DNA of 50,568 nt from a bacterium (GTDB lineage: Bacteria; Verrucomicrobiota; Verrucomicrobiia; Limisphaerales; J093), in contig JAKANS010000013.1 in assembly GCA_021823625.1 (NCBI GenBank), positions 1 to 50,568 of the forward strand, written 5' to 3'. The notes under the pieces are model-generated. The model was not told the origin of the DNA. It searched no databases and saw nothing but the letters and a program-made list of their open reading frames with translations. Shown one piece after another: positions 35,844 to 44,693 of this stretch. The translations under genes were made by a program, and so were the position numbers. The first letter of the stretch is position 1, and every line of letters begins with the position of its first letter.

Positions 35844-35872
35844 TTGACCGAAACCTGTAGGCTTTCTTAAGT
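35844..35872 (+). promoter_or_regulatory. Candidate promoter of the rod-shape operon
   Basis: TTGACC (35844-35849), one mismatch from the -35 consensus, stands 17 bases before TTAAGT (35867-35872). The mreB ATG follows 23 bases later. The -10 match is weak, so this is a suggestion only. Confidence 0.3.
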
Positions 35873-35895
35873 TCTGCCGGTGCTACGCACGCTTC

Positions 35896-36921
35896 ATGTT
35901 CGAGCAAGTTAAGAGCCTGTTTTCCAACGATATTGGCATCGATCTGGGGACGGCGAACTCCCTCGTTTACGTCAAGGATCGGGGGATTGTGCTGCGCGAA
36001 CCTTCCGTGGTGGCCATCCAGGCGGGCACCAACAACGTCTTGGCCGTCGGCGAAGAGGCCAAACGCATGTTGGGACGCACGCCCGGCAACATCATCGCCA
36101 TCCGGCCCATGAAGGACGGCGTGATCGCCGACTTCGATGTCACCGGGGCGATGTTGCGGCATTTCATTCAGCGGGTCCACCACCGGAAGTTGATCGCACC
36201 GCGGGTGGTGGTGGCGGTGCCGTCCGGCATCACGGAAGTGGAGAGACGCGCGGTGAAGGACTCGGTGAGCCACGCCGGCGCGCGCGAAGTTTATCTGATC
36301 GAACAGCCCATGGCTTCGGCGATCGGGGTCGGGCTGCCCGTACATGAACCAGCCGGGAACATGATTGTGGATATCGGCGGCGGCACGTGCGAGATGGCGA
36401 TCATCTCGCTGGCCGGAATCGTTTTCAGCCGCAGCCTGCGCGTGGGCGGCGACGAGTTCGACGAAACGATCGTCGCGCACATGAAGCGCGCGCATAACTT
36501 AATGATTGGCGAACGCACGGCGGAGGAGATCAAGATCCGCATTGGTTCCGCGTACCCTCCCGATCAGGAACTGACGATGGACGTCAAAGGCCGCGATTTG
36601 AGCACCGGCCTGCCCAAGACGATCACGGTCCGTTCCGAGGAGATTCGCGAAGCCCTGAAGGAACCGCTTTCCAGCATTCTTGAAGCCATTCGTATCACCC
36701 TGGAACGTTGCCCCCCCGAACTCGCGGCCGATTTGGTGGATCGCGGGATCGTTCTGGCCGGCGGCGGCGCGCTCTTGCGCGGCATCGACCGGCTCGTGGC
36801 CGAGGAGACCTATCTCCCGGTGCACATCGCGGACGAGCCGATGGACGCCGTAGCCGAGGGCACGGGACGGGTACTGAACGAACTTCAATTCCTGAAGCGA
36901 GTGGCCTCTTCCGCCAGTTAA
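35896..36921 (+). CDS. mreB: Rod shape-determining actin homologue MreB
   Basis: The 341-residue protein is a complete bacterial actin. Motifs are phosphate-1 [15 protein letters not shown] (about 11-25), the [15 protein letters not shown] strand, phosphate-2 [18 protein letters not shown], and the adenosine loop [16 protein letters not shown] (about 277-292). MreB forms membrane-bound filaments that orient the elongasome of MreC, MreD, RodA and PBP2. It heads the cluster mreB-mreC-mreD-PBP2-rodA-rng, and mreC starts 51 bases downstream. No clear Shine-Dalgarno sequence precedes the ATG. Confidence 0.97.
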   Translation: MFEQVKSLFSNDIGIDLGTANSLVYVKDRGIVLREPSVVAIQAGTNNVLAVGEEAKRMLGRTPGNIIAIRPMKDGVIADFDVTGAMLRHFIQRVHHRKLIAPRVVVAVPSGITEVERRAVKDSVSHAGAREVYLIEQPMASAIGVGLPVHEPAGNMIVDIGGGTCEMAIISLAGIVFSRSLRVGGDEFDETIVAHMKRAHNLMIGERTAEEIKIRIGSAYPPDQELTMDVKGRDLSTGLPKTITVRSEEIREALKEPLSSILEAIRITLERCPPELAADLVDRGIVLAGGGALLRGIDRLVAEETYLPVHIADEPMDAVAEGTGRVLNELQFLKRVASSAS

Positions 36922-36972
36922 GCCGGCGAAACCGGCTTCCGCGTTCGCCCCGGATCGATGACGGGGTAACGG

Positions 36973-37779
36973 ATGTCTAAACGACCGCAGTGGGTCGCCT
37001 TTGGCGCGGTGGTCTTGCTGGTGCTGGTTCTCATGAACCTGCCCGACTCGGTGGTTGCCCGGACCAAACTCGCCATCAGCAGCCTCTTTCTCCCTTTGTT
37101 CGGCCTGGTGGGTTCCGCCCATCAACTGGCCGGCGACGGCGTCAAGGCGATGGTGCCGCGCGCAACGCTTCTACACGACCTCGATACGTTGCGCCAGGAG
37201 AACCAGACCCTGCACCTCGAACTTGCCCGCGCCCAGGCCCTCGAGGACGAGAACCGGCGGCTCCGCCAGATCGTGGGCTGGCAACAGGTCAGCCCGTGGC
37301 AATTCCGGCCCTGCCACATCATCGCCCGTGACACCGCCGATTGGTGGAGCACGGTGCGCGTCGATGCCGGGTCGCGCGACGGCGTGCGGCGGGGATTGCC
37401 GATCGTCACCGCCGAAGGCCTGGTCGGGCGGCTCGAAACGGTTGGCGTGACCGCTTCGGACGTGGTCCTGGTGGGCGACCCCAAGTGTCGCGTCTCGGTC
37501 ATTGTGCGCGAGACCGGCGAAAGCGGCGTCCTGACCACGCTATCCGGCGGCGTCCTGGACCATCGGTTGGCGGACCTGACGCACCTCCCGCGCAACAGCC
37601 TTCTGCGGCCCGGGATGACGGTTTATACGAGCGGGATGGGCGGCGTGTTTCCAGCGGGGATTCCGGTCGGGACGATCGTCGATTCCCGCAGCGTCGGTTA
37701 CGGGCTGTACTCGGAGGCCCGGGTCCGACTGGCAGCCGACACCAGCCGGTTGCGCGAAGTGCTGGTCTTGTTGCCATGA
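36973..37779 (+). CDS. mreC: Rod shape-determining protein MreC
   Basis: The 268-residue protein has an N-terminal membrane anchor (VAFGAVVLLVLVLMNLP), a coiled coil (about 60-96, LDTLRQENQTLHLELARAQALEDENRRL in two pieces) and the two periplasmic beta-barrel domains. Conserved stretches include IIARDTADWWSTVRVDAGS, DGVRRGLPIVTAEGLVGRL, VLVGDPKCRVSV and SGMGGVFPAGIPVGTI. MreC scaffolds PBP2 and activates it in the periplasm. A GGGG motif precedes its ATG. Its stop overlaps the mreD start (ATGA). Confidence 0.95.
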   Translation: MSKRPQWVAFGAVVLLVLVLMNLPDSVVARTKLAISSLFLPLFGLVGSAHQLAGDGVKAMVPRATLLHDLDTLRQENQTLHLELARAQALEDENRRLRQIVGWQQVSPWQFRPCHIIARDTADWWSTVRVDAGSRDGVRRGLPIVTAEGLVGRLETVGVTASDVVLVGDPKCRVSVIVRETGESGVLTTLSGGVLDHRLADLTHLPRNSLLRPGMTVYTSGMGGVFPAGIPVGTIVDSRSVGYGLYSEARVRLAADTSRLREVLVLLP

Positions 37780-38327
37780 GCTACGCGCGCCACATCCTCT
37801 TGCTTTTACTGGCCTTCCTCGCGGTGTTCGCCGAGACCGCGTTCGACGCGCCGCGCGTCTGGCTGGGCAGCCACCTCAGCTTGATTCCGCCCTTGATGGT
37901 CTATGCCGCGTTGCGTCTCGATTTGCTGGCGGTGACCACACTGGCGGTGCTCGCCGGGCTGTGGCTGGATTCCTTCTCGGCGAACCCGCTGGGCGCCAGC
38001 ATCCTGCCGCTGTTCGTCATCGGTTGGATTTTGCTGCAACGGCGGGACCTGCTGCTGCGCGAGCTTGACTATGCCCAACTCGTGCTGGGCGCCGCCGCCA
38101 GCGCGCTGGCGCCGGTGCTGACTTTGCTCCTGGTTTTGTCGAAAGGCCTCCATCCGGATCTGGGCTGGAAATCGCTTTGGCAACTGGTGGTGCTGGCGGT
38201 CACCGGGGGCGTGCTCACGCCGGCGATCTTCCGGCTGCTGGACCGGCTGGAGGCCCTGTTCACCCATCCGCCCGAGGTGGTCAACCCGTACCGTCCAAAC
38301 CGCGAAATGAAACGCGGACGCTACTGA
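37776..38327 (+). CDS. mreD: Rod shape-determining protein MreD
   Basis: The 183-residue product is almost wholly hydrophobic, with about five or six membrane segments (HILLLLLAFLAVFAETAF, LLAVTTLAVLAGLWLDSFS, GASILPLFVIGWILL, ALAPVLTLLLVLS). It also has the MreD-like GLWLDSFSANPLGAS motif. Identity rests on topology and on its place between mreC and PBP2. The start ATG at 37776 is embedded in the mreC stop, and three bases separate its stop from the next start. It is a membrane partner of MreC in the elongasome. Confidence 0.9.
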   Translation: MSYARHILLLLLAFLAVFAETAFDAPRVWLGSHLSLIPPLMVYAALRLDLLAVTTLAVLAGLWLDSFSANPLGASILPLFVIGWILLQRRDLLLRELDYAQLVLGAAASALAPVLTLLLVLSKGLHPDLGWKSLWQLVVLAVTGGVLTPAIFRLLDRLEALFTHPPEVVNPYRPNREMKRGRY

Positions 38328-38330
38328 ATC

Positions 38331-40424
38331 ATGCTGGTCCTCGATCAACTCCGCCGCGGCAATCAGCGTTTGCGCTGGTTGGCGATCACGGTGTTTCTGG
38401 GCCTGGGCATCCTCCTGGCGGGGCTGTGGTATGTGCAAGTGGTGGCCGCGCAGCGTTACCAGGTGAAGATTCGCAACCAAACCTTTCGCACCGTGCGGGT
38501 GCCGGGGGTGCGGGGCAAGATTCTGGACCGCAACGGGGCCGTGCTCGCCGAGAACCGCCCGGGCTACATTCTCAATCTTTACACCGAGGAACTCCGCCCG
38601 CTTTTCCTGGCCGAGTACAATCGCCAGAAAGCCGCATTCCTGGCCGCGAAGATGGCCACCAACCCGGCCCCGTCCCTGAACTGGTTCGAGCGGCTCAAAG
38701 CCGCGTTCCACCCCACCAGCCGGGCCGGCCATCTTTCGCGGGCGGACGTCTTGACGCTGAATGAGCGGGTCCGTTACGCCGTGGTCAGCAACACCTTCGC
38801 CCAGGTGGGCGCGCTCCTCGGAACCCCGGTCGCGATTTCCGAGAAGGATTACGAGCGACACCATAACCAGTGGCCGTACCGGCCGCTGCCCATCCTCGAA
38901 AACCTCACCCCGCAGCAGGTCGCGCGGTTTCTCGAACAGGCCCCGGTGTTGCCCGGCGTGGACCTCGAAGTGCAACCCGTGCGCTATTACCCGCACGGCC
39001 CCGGCGTGGCCCACGTGCTCGGCTACCTGGTGCGGGACGACCTGGCGCGCGACGGGGACGAGGAAGGCTTCGACTACAGCCTGCCCAGCTATCAGGGCGC
39101 CATCGGCATCGAATCGGGTTACAACGAAGCCCTCAGTGGCCGGCCGGGCATCCAGTCCATCGTCGTCAACAGCCTTTGCTATCGTGAAAGCGAGACCACT
39201 TGGGCGCCCGCCGAGGCCGGGCAAAACGTATTCTTGACGCTCGATCTGCAGCTACAGCTCGCCGCGTGGCGGGCGCTCCAGTCTTCGGGCGCGAACACGC
39301 GCGGCGCGGTGGTGGTGCTCGACGTCACCGATGGCGATCTCCTGGCGCTGGCGTCCTCGCCGGCGTACGACCCGAACGCCTTCATCCAGGGCATGAGCCA
39401 GGACGAGTACAACCGCTTCATGAACGATCCGCAGTTGCGGCAGACCTTCAACCGCGCCACGCAGGGCGCCTACCCGCCCGGCTCGATATTCAAAATCGTC
39501 ACGGCGCTGGCCTGCCTTGAAAACGGCCTCGACCCGGCGGCGACCTACCAGGTCGAACCCAACCCCAGCGACCCGGCACACGGCGCGTTTTTCCTCGGCC
39601 GGCGAAAAATCAAGGACCTCGCCCGCCCCGGCGAATACGACTTCCGCCGCGCGTTTTTCCGCTCGAGCAATTCCTATTTCGTTTTCGAGGGCCTCCAAAC
39701 CGGCCGCGACCGCCTGCTCGAGATGGGCAAGCGCTTCTTCCTGGGCGAGCGCATCGGCCTCCCGCTTCGGCAGGAGGTGCGGGGCGATTTTCCGTACCCG
39801 CGCGAGGCGCGCTGGGCCTGGACGCAGGGCAAACTGGCCGACGCCTGCATTGGGCAGGGCATCACGGTGACCCCGCTGCAGATGGCCGTCATGACCGCGG
39901 CGGTGGCCAACGGCGGCAAAGTCTTCTGGCCCCGCCTGGTGTTGCGCATGGAGCCGCCCGAGCCGGAACCCGGCGTGACCGCCACCGAGTTTGGCACGCG
40001 GGTGCGCGGTGACCTGGGCGTGAACCCGCAGAACCTCCAGTTGATTCGCGAAGCGATGCTGGCCGACACCGAAGATCCGGAAGGCACGGGCTTCACGGCT
40101 TTCCACGAACGCGACCGCAAGACGCCGGTGCTGAAACACCTGCGCGTCGGTGGCAAGACCGGCACGGCCCAGATCGAAGAGCACGGACGGGTGGTGGACC
40201 ACATCGCCTGGTTCGCCTCGTTCGCGCCGTACGAAGCGCCGCGTTTTGTGGTGATCGCGATGATCGAAGGCGGCAGTTCCGGCGGCGGCACGTGTGCCCC
40301 CATCGTCCGCCAGGTTTACCAGGCCCTCGAACGGCGGTTCTGGGCCGACTCCATCCCGGCGGGCCGGTCGGTGGCGCGATCCAGTGACTCCGCGAATCGG
40401 CGTGACCTCCTGACCTCTCGATGA
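38331..40424 (+). CDS. mrdA: Penicillin-binding protein 2 (elongation transpeptidase)
   Basis: The 697-residue class B PBP has one N-terminal membrane helix (about residues 20-38) and the pedestal region with VRGKILDRNGAVLAENRPGY. The transpeptidase domain carries all three active-site motifs: Ser385-x-x-Lys388 in YPPGSIFK, Ser445-Ser-Asn447 in FRSSNSYF, and Lys609-Thr-Gly in GGKTGTAQ. It crosslinks peptidoglycan during cell elongation. The region between the pedestal and transpeptidase has a longer linker with AFHPTSRAGHLSRADVLTLN. Its stop overlaps the rodA start by four bases (ATGA), which keeps the transpeptidase and glycosyltransferase in step. Confidence 0.95.
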   Translation: MLVLDQLRRGNQRLRWLAITVFLGLGILLAGLWYVQVVAAQRYQVKIRNQTFRTVRVPGVRGKILDRNGAVLAENRPGYILNLYTEELRPLFLAEYNRQKAAFLAAKMATNPAPSLNWFERLKAAFHPTSRAGHLSRADVLTLNERVRYAVVSNTFAQVGALLGTPVAISEKDYERHHNQWPYRPLPILENLTPQQVARFLEQAPVLPGVDLEVQPVRYYPHGPGVAHVLGYLVRDDLARDGDEEGFDYSLPSYQGAIGIESGYNEALSGRPGIQSIVVNSLCYRESETTWAPAEAGQNVFLTLDLQLQLAAWRALQSSGANTRGAVVVLDVTDGDLLALASSPAYDPNAFIQGMSQDEYNRFMNDPQLRQTFNRATQGAYPPGSIFKIVTALACLENGLDPAATYQVEPNPSDPAHGAFFLGRRKIKDLARPGEYDFRRAFFRSSNSYFVFEGLQTGRDRLLEMGKRFFLGERIGLPLRQEVRGDFPYPREARWAWTQGKLADACIGQGITVTPLQMAVMTAAVANGGKVFWPRLVLRMEPPEPEPGVTATEFGTRVRGDLGVNPQNLQLIREAMLADTEDPEGTGFTAFHERDRKTPVLKHLRVGGKTGTAQIEEHGRVVDHIAWFASFAPYEAPRFVVIAMIEGGSSGGGTCAPIVRQVYQALERRFWADSIPAGRSVARSSDSANRRDLLTSR

Positions 40425-41635
40425 GCCGCACCGCCACCTTGAGTCACGAACGCCGCATCGAATGGCCGCTGCTGCTGGCGCTGTTGGGGCTGATGGTCCT
40501 GGGCGGCTTGTTCGTGGCCAGCGCCACGCTGGGGAACGAAAACACGGCCCATCTGCCGTTGCTCCGGCGCGGCTACATCCGCCAGATCATCTGGTACCTG
40601 CTGGGCTTCGGGCTGGCGGTGCTGGTCTGCGTGCGCGATTACCGGTGGTTGTCCCGGTGGTCGATGATCGTTTACTGGGTGGCGATTCTGTTCCTGATCG
40701 CGGTGCTGGTACCCGGCATTGGGAGTACCCAGGGTTGGGGAGCGCGACGCTGGATCGCATTGGGGCCATTCCAATTTCAACCTTCCGAATTTGCCAAAAT
40801 CGCCTTCATCTTCGCGCTCGCCAGTTACCTCAGCCGCCCGGAACCGGAGGTGGCGCAAGTCGGCCTGTTCTTCAAGAGCCTGGGCCTCTGCGTGCTGCCT
40901 TTTGTGCTGATCCTGCGCGAGCCGGACCTCGGTTCGGCCTTGGTGCTTATGCCCGTGGGACTGCTGATGATGTTCGCGGCCGGCGTGCCCACGCGCTACC
41001 TGCTGCGGTTGGTGGGGGGCGGGGTGCTCGTGGTGTCGGTGCTCGTGGTGGATCTGCTCTGGGCGCCGCTGGAATGGCGGATCATCAAACTCGAGCCGTA
41101 CCAGATGCGGCGGCTCATGGTCTATTTCGGTAAAAGTTTCGTCCCGGCCAATGCCACCGAGGCGGAACGGGCGAAGGCCTGGCGGGAGTACCGCGATGCC
41201 TCGCACAACGTGGAGCAAGCGCTGATCTCCGTCGGCTCCGGCGGCCTGACGGGCAAGGGTTGGCGCCAGGGCACGCAGAACGCCCTCGGGTACCTCCCCC
41301 GCGCGGTCGCGCACAACGACTTCATCTTCTCCGTGATCGCGGAGGAGAGCGGTTTTGTGGGCAGCGTGACGGTCCTCGCGCTCTACGCCGTGGTCCTGTT
41401 CAGCGGGATCAGAATCGCCGGCCAGGCGCGCGATCGCCTGGGAATGTTGCTCGCCGTGGGCGTGGTGTCGCTGTTCTTCTGCCACGTCTTCATCAACATC
41501 GGCATGAACATCCGTTTGATGCCTGTGACGGGCATACCGTTGCCGCTGCTCAGTTACGGCGGCACCTCGGTGCTCTGCTCGTTGATCGCCGCAGGCCTGC
41601 TGCAAAACATCCACCTCAACCGCCAATACCACTAG
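40421..41635 (+). CDS. rodA: SEDS peptidoglycan polymerase RodA
   Basis: The 404-residue membrane protein has about ten hydrophobic segments and the SEDS signatures GARRWIALGPFQFQPSEFAK (near residues 107-126) and FVLILREPDLGSALVL, with the catalytic-site Asp in EPDLGS. The C-terminal MPVTGIPLPLLSYGGTSVL is diagnostic of RodA/FtsW. Its place after PBP2 and mreD identifies RodA rather than FtsW. It polymerises lipid II glycan strands for PBP2. The ATG lies in the PBP2 stop. Four bases separate its stop from the RNase gene. Confidence 0.96.
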   Translation: MSRTATLSHERRIEWPLLLALLGLMVLGGLFVASATLGNENTAHLPLLRRGYIRQIIWYLLGFGLAVLVCVRDYRWLSRWSMIVYWVAILFLIAVLVPGIGSTQGWGARRWIALGPFQFQPSEFAKIAFIFALASYLSRPEPEVAQVGLFFKSLGLCVLPFVLILREPDLGSALVLMPVGLLMMFAAGVPTRYLLRLVGGGVLVVSVLVVDLLWAPLEWRIIKLEPYQMRRLMVYFGKSFVPANATEAERAKAWREYRDASHNVEQALISVGSGGLTGKGWRQGTQNALGYLPRAVAHNDFIFSVIAEESGFVGSVTVLALYAVVLFSGIRIAGQARDRLGMLLAVGVVSLFFCHVFINIGMNIRLMPVTGIPLPLLSYGGTSVLCSLIAAGLLQNIHLNRQYH

Positions 41636-41639
41636 TTTT

Positions 41640-43604
41640 ATGAGTGACCGCAGTTTCTCCCGTCGCCGGCGCGGACAGCGCTTCCGCCCCGGCCGCGGAC
41701 AAACCTTCAAACCGGAAAAGGCCGCGCTGGAAGCACGGGCCGAAGCGATCGGCGACAAGCTCGCCGAGGAAACCGTCTTCGACTTTCGCCGGCACGAGCG
41801 CGAGGTTCACCGCGCCCAGAACAAGGCCGAAGGCCTGCCCGAGGAAACTCCCGACACCCCCGCGACCGACACAACCACCGGGCCCGTGAACAAGGGTTAC
41901 CGTCAACCGCACCTCGACGTGCCGGCCGAAGTCCGCGAGGAAGAACCGCCCACGCAGCCCACCGCCGAGATGCCGAAAAGTCTCATGGGCACGCTCAAGG
42001 CCGCGGCGCAAAAGGTCATCCGGCGCGTGCAACGCATCGTCCGCCCCAAGGAGACCAGCCACAAAGAAATCGTCATCAACGCCGAGTCGCTCGAAACCCG
42101 CGTCGCTGTCCTCGAAGAAGGCCGCCTCGAGGAGTTCACCATCGAGCGCACCGAGGAGGAGCGCCTGGTGGGCAGCATCTTCAAAGGCCGGGTTCGCAAC
42201 CTCGAAGACGGCCTCAAAGCCGCTTTCGTGGACATCGGTTTCGAGAAGAACGCCTTCCTCCATTACTGGGACATCGTGCCGGCGACTTTCGACAGCAATG
42301 TCGAATTGGTCGAGCGTGAAGACCGGCGGCGGCGCGAGAAGCCGAAGATCACCCAACGCGACATCCCACGGCTCTACCCGCCCGGCACCGACATCGTCAT
42401 TCAAGTCAGCAAAGGCCCCATCGGCACCAAAGGCCCGCGGGTCACCACGAACCTGGCCATCCCCGGCCGGTTCCTGGTCCTCCTGCCGAACTCCGACCAG
42501 TGCGGGGTGTCGCGCAAGATCGACAACCACGAAGAGCGCCAGCGCCTCAAAAAAATCGTCCGCGGCCTCACCCTGCCCGAGGGCATGGGCGTCATCATTC
42601 GCACCGCCGGTGAAGGCCAGCAGGCGCGGTATTTCGTCCGCGACCTCGCCCTGCTGCTCGAGGAGTGGAAGGGCGTGCAGGACAAGATCACCAACCAGCC
42701 CGCCCCGTGCTGCGTGTTTCGTGAACCGGATTTGATCGAACGCACCGTGCGCGATTTCCTCACCGACGACGTCGAGCGAATCGTCCTGGACAGCCACGCC
42801 GCCTACGAACGAATCGGGGCCATGATCGGCAAAATCTCCCGTCGCTCGGCTGGCCGGGTGAAGTTCTACAACGAATCCCAGCCGATTTTCGACCGCTTCG
42901 GCATCAGCCGGCAGATCCAGACCGCGTTCTCCCGCCAGGTGCACCTGAAGGGCGGCGGCTACATCGTCGTGGACGAGACCGAAGCCTTGGTCGCCATCGA
43001 CGTGAACACCGGCCGCCACAAGAGCGCGAAAGACCCCGAGTCCACCATCTCGAAGGTCAACCTCGAGGCCGCCGAGGAAATCTGCCGCCAGCTCCGCCTC
43101 CGCAACATGGGGGGCTTGATCGTGCTCGACTTTATCGACATGAAATCCGGCAAGGACCGCCAGGCCGTGTACAACAAGATGCGCGATCTGCTCAAACGCG
43201 ACCGCGCGCGCACGCATGTCCTGCCGATCTCCCAACTGGGCCTCATGGAAATGACGCGCCAGCGCCACACCGAGAGCGTGCACGAGGCGGTCTATGACGA
43301 CTGCCCGTATTGCAAAGGCCACGGCGTGGTGAAGAGCGCGCTCAGCATGAGCGTGGAAATCCAGCGCAAGCTGGCGGAAATCCTCCGGCGCCGGCAGCGC
43401 GACGAATCGGACTTCCAGCTCCATGTCCTCGTGCACCCTGGCGTGCTGGAACGCCTGCGGAACGAAGACGAAGAGCTCATCATCGAGCTCGAGAAAAAGT
43501 ACTTCGGCAAACTGAGCTTCCGCGGCGAGCCGACGTTCCACGCCGAACAGTTCAAGATCATCAACGCCGCCAACAACGAAGAGCTGGCCAGCGTCGGCGG
43601 GTGA
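41640..43604 (+). CDS. rng: Ribonuclease E/G family endoribonuclease
   Basis: The 654-residue protein has a charged N-terminal extension of about 140 residues (MSDRSFSRRRRGQRFRPGRG), absent from E. coli RNase G. An S1 domain then carries VGSIFKGRVRNLEDGLKAAF. The catalytic domain has Asp454 (AIDVNTG) and Asp497 (VLDFIDM), which keep the 43-residue spacing of the E. coli RNase E pair D303/D346. The zinc-link cysteines are Cys555 and Cys558 (DCPYCKG), again at the E. coli spacing. It should cleave single-stranded AU-rich RNA, including rRNA precursors and mRNAs. The long C-terminal degradosome scaffold of RNase E is missing, hence rng. Linkage to rod-shape genes is widespread (E. coli mreBCD-yhdE-rng). 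A long antisense frame over this gene is only its shadow. Confidence 0.92.
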   Translation: MSDRSFSRRRRGQRFRPGRGQTFKPEKAALEARAEAIGDKLAEETVFDFRRHEREVHRAQNKAEGLPEETPDTPATDTTTGPVNKGYRQPHLDVPAEVREEEPPTQPTAEMPKSLMGTLKAAAQKVIRRVQRIVRPKETSHKEIVINAESLETRVAVLEEGRLEEFTIERTEEERLVGSIFKGRVRNLEDGLKAAFVDIGFEKNAFLHYWDIVPATFDSNVELVEREDRRRREKPKITQRDIPRLYPPGTDIVIQVSKGPIGTKGPRVTTNLAIPGRFLVLLPNSDQCGVSRKIDNHEERQRLKKIVRGLTLPEGMGVIIRTAGEGQQARYFVRDLALLLEEWKGVQDKITNQPAPCCVFREPDLIERTVRDFLTDDVERIVLDSHAAYERIGAMIGKISRRSAGRVKFYNESQPIFDRFGISRQIQTAFSRQVHLKGGGYIVVDETEALVAIDVNTGRHKSAKDPESTISKVNLEAAEEICRQLRLRNMGGLIVLDFIDMKSGKDRQAVYNKMRDLLKRDRARTHVLPISQLGLMEMTRQRHTESVHEAVYDDCPYCKGHGVVKSALSMSVEIQRKLAEILRRRQRDESDFQLHVLVHPGVLERLRNEDEELIIELEKKYFGKLSFRGEPTFHAEQFKIINAANNEELASVGG

Positions 43605-43639
43605 GCGGGCGGAACGACAGGATTCCTTTTCTGCGCTTG

Positions 43640-43667
43640 GGGGCGGGGGCATGACCCCGCCCCTTTT
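43640..43667 (+). terminator. Rho-independent terminator after rng
   Basis: A GGGGCGGGG/CCCCGCCCC stem (43640-43648 with 43655-43663), a six-base loop and TTTT directly after it lie 36 bases behind the rng stop. This should end the rod-shape operon transcript. Confidence 0.8.
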
Positions 43668-43732
43668 GCTGGCTGGAACTGGCTGCGCGGCGCGCGGGTC
43701 GTGGCCAGCCGCCGCAGCGAGCGCATTCGACT

Positions 43733-43806
43733 TGGCTGTCCGACCAGGATTCGAACCTGGACTAAGGGCTCCAAAGACCCCTGTGCTGCCATTACACCAT
43801 CGGACA
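43733..43806 (-). tRNA. tRNA-Gln (anticodon TTG)
   Basis: The minus strand folds into a complete cloverleaf. The acceptor arms TGTCCGA and TCGGACA pair, the T-arm holds GGTTCGAATCC, and the seven-base anticodon loop CTTTGGA carries TTG, which reads CAA/CAG glutamine codons. CCA is encoded at the 3' end (43733-43735 read in reverse). The anticodon stem has two G-U pairs, which is acceptable. It faces the rng gene convergently. Confidence 0.93.
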
Positions 43807-43880
43807 GTCCCGCAACGCCCGCACCCTAGCCCCCCGGTCCCCCGCCGCAAAGTCCAAAACTGGTCCCGGCGCCGCCCCGC

Positions 43881-44456
43881 TCAGCCCCGATCGGGAAACA
43901 CCACGTCAGCGGCTTTGATGACCGTCACCGCCCCCGCAGGCAGCAAGTTTGCCCAGGCCCAGTTGTGATGTTCGCGGATGTGTTCCGCGCCCAGAACCGG
44001 GCAATCCGAAGTTGTATGCGCATCGGCGATGACGATTACCCGGAAGTCCTTGCTCACGGCGACCCGCAGGGTCGAATCGAGGCAGAACTCGGTGGCGTAG
44101 CCCATCAGCACAACCGTGGCGATCCCGCGCGCGCGCAACTCCGGTTCCAGAGGGGTGCCTTGGAAAGCGTCGCACGTCTGCTTGCGCAGCGTCAGGTCGC
44201 CCGGCTGGACACAGAGGTCCGGGTGGAACTTCCAGCCCTCCGTGAACGGCGCGCAACAAGCTTCCGCCGGATCGCCGTCGTGCTGGATGAAAATGACCGG
44301 CACGCCCGCCGCGCGCGCCTTGGCGGTCGTCTCGTTGATGCGCGCGATGGTCCCCGCCGCATCGAAGGGCGCCGGCGAGGTGCGAAAAAGCCCGGTCTGC
44401 ACATCGATGATCAGGACCGCGGTGCGGCGCGGAATTGTCGGCGCAAGCGCGCTCAT
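43881..44456 (-). CDS. Isochorismatase-family cysteine hydrolase
   Basis: From ATG 44456 the 191-residue product has the isochorismatase-like alpha/beta fold with the catalytic triad Asp18 (LIIDVQTG), Lys92 (LRKQTCDAF) and Cys125 (GYATEFCLDST). The segment PVIFIQHDGDP and the ending HHNWAWANL also fit small nicotinamidase-like amidohydrolases. The substrate is unknown; nicotinamide, carbamates or other amides are possible. Frames upstream of 44456 lack homology, so the longer start at 44690 is rejected. It may share a transcript with the upstream UroD-like gene, although 237 bases separate them. Confidence 0.85.
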   Translation of the reverse strand: MSALAPTIPRRTAVLIIDVQTGLFRTSPAPFDAAGTIARINETTAKARAAGVPVIFIQHDGDPAEACCAPFTEGWKFHPDLCVQPGDLTLRKQTCDAFQGTPLEPELRARGIATVVLMGYATEFCLDSTLRVAVSKDFRVIVIADAHTTSDCPVLGAEHIREHHNWAWANLLPAGAVTVIKAADVVFPDRG

Positions 44457-44693
44457 ACATTGTCCGTTGGGGGATTTAAGACCGAGGGAGCCGGTGTCAC
44501 AACCTCGTTGGTGAAAACGCTCAACCGGCAGGATCGGGCGCGCTGTCGCCACCGCGGTAGGCGCCAAGCGTGTGTCGCCGGGATGAATTTCATCCGGGCC
44601 CGGTGTGGGTGAATCAACGAACAAAGCCAGCTTGGAAGGGATAGCGCCGGACCCATCGCGGCAGCACTGCGCGTTCGCTTTTGCGTCCACGCG
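44457..44693. other. Intergenic gap on the minus strand
   Basis: This 237-base interval lies between the UroD-like gene and the hydrolase. It may hold the hydrolase promoter. I see no RNA gene or clear hairpin. Confidence 0.35.

Noticed and set aside
41616..43850. 744-codon open frame on the minus strand
   Set aside because: It is the exact antisense of rng and of the tRNA-Gln region; rng has every catalytic residue. High GC makes long shadow frames common.
44457..44690. Longer start for the isochorismatase-like protein
   Set aside because: The added 78 residues have no family homology and lack an export signal; the family begins next to the LIIDVQTG strand.
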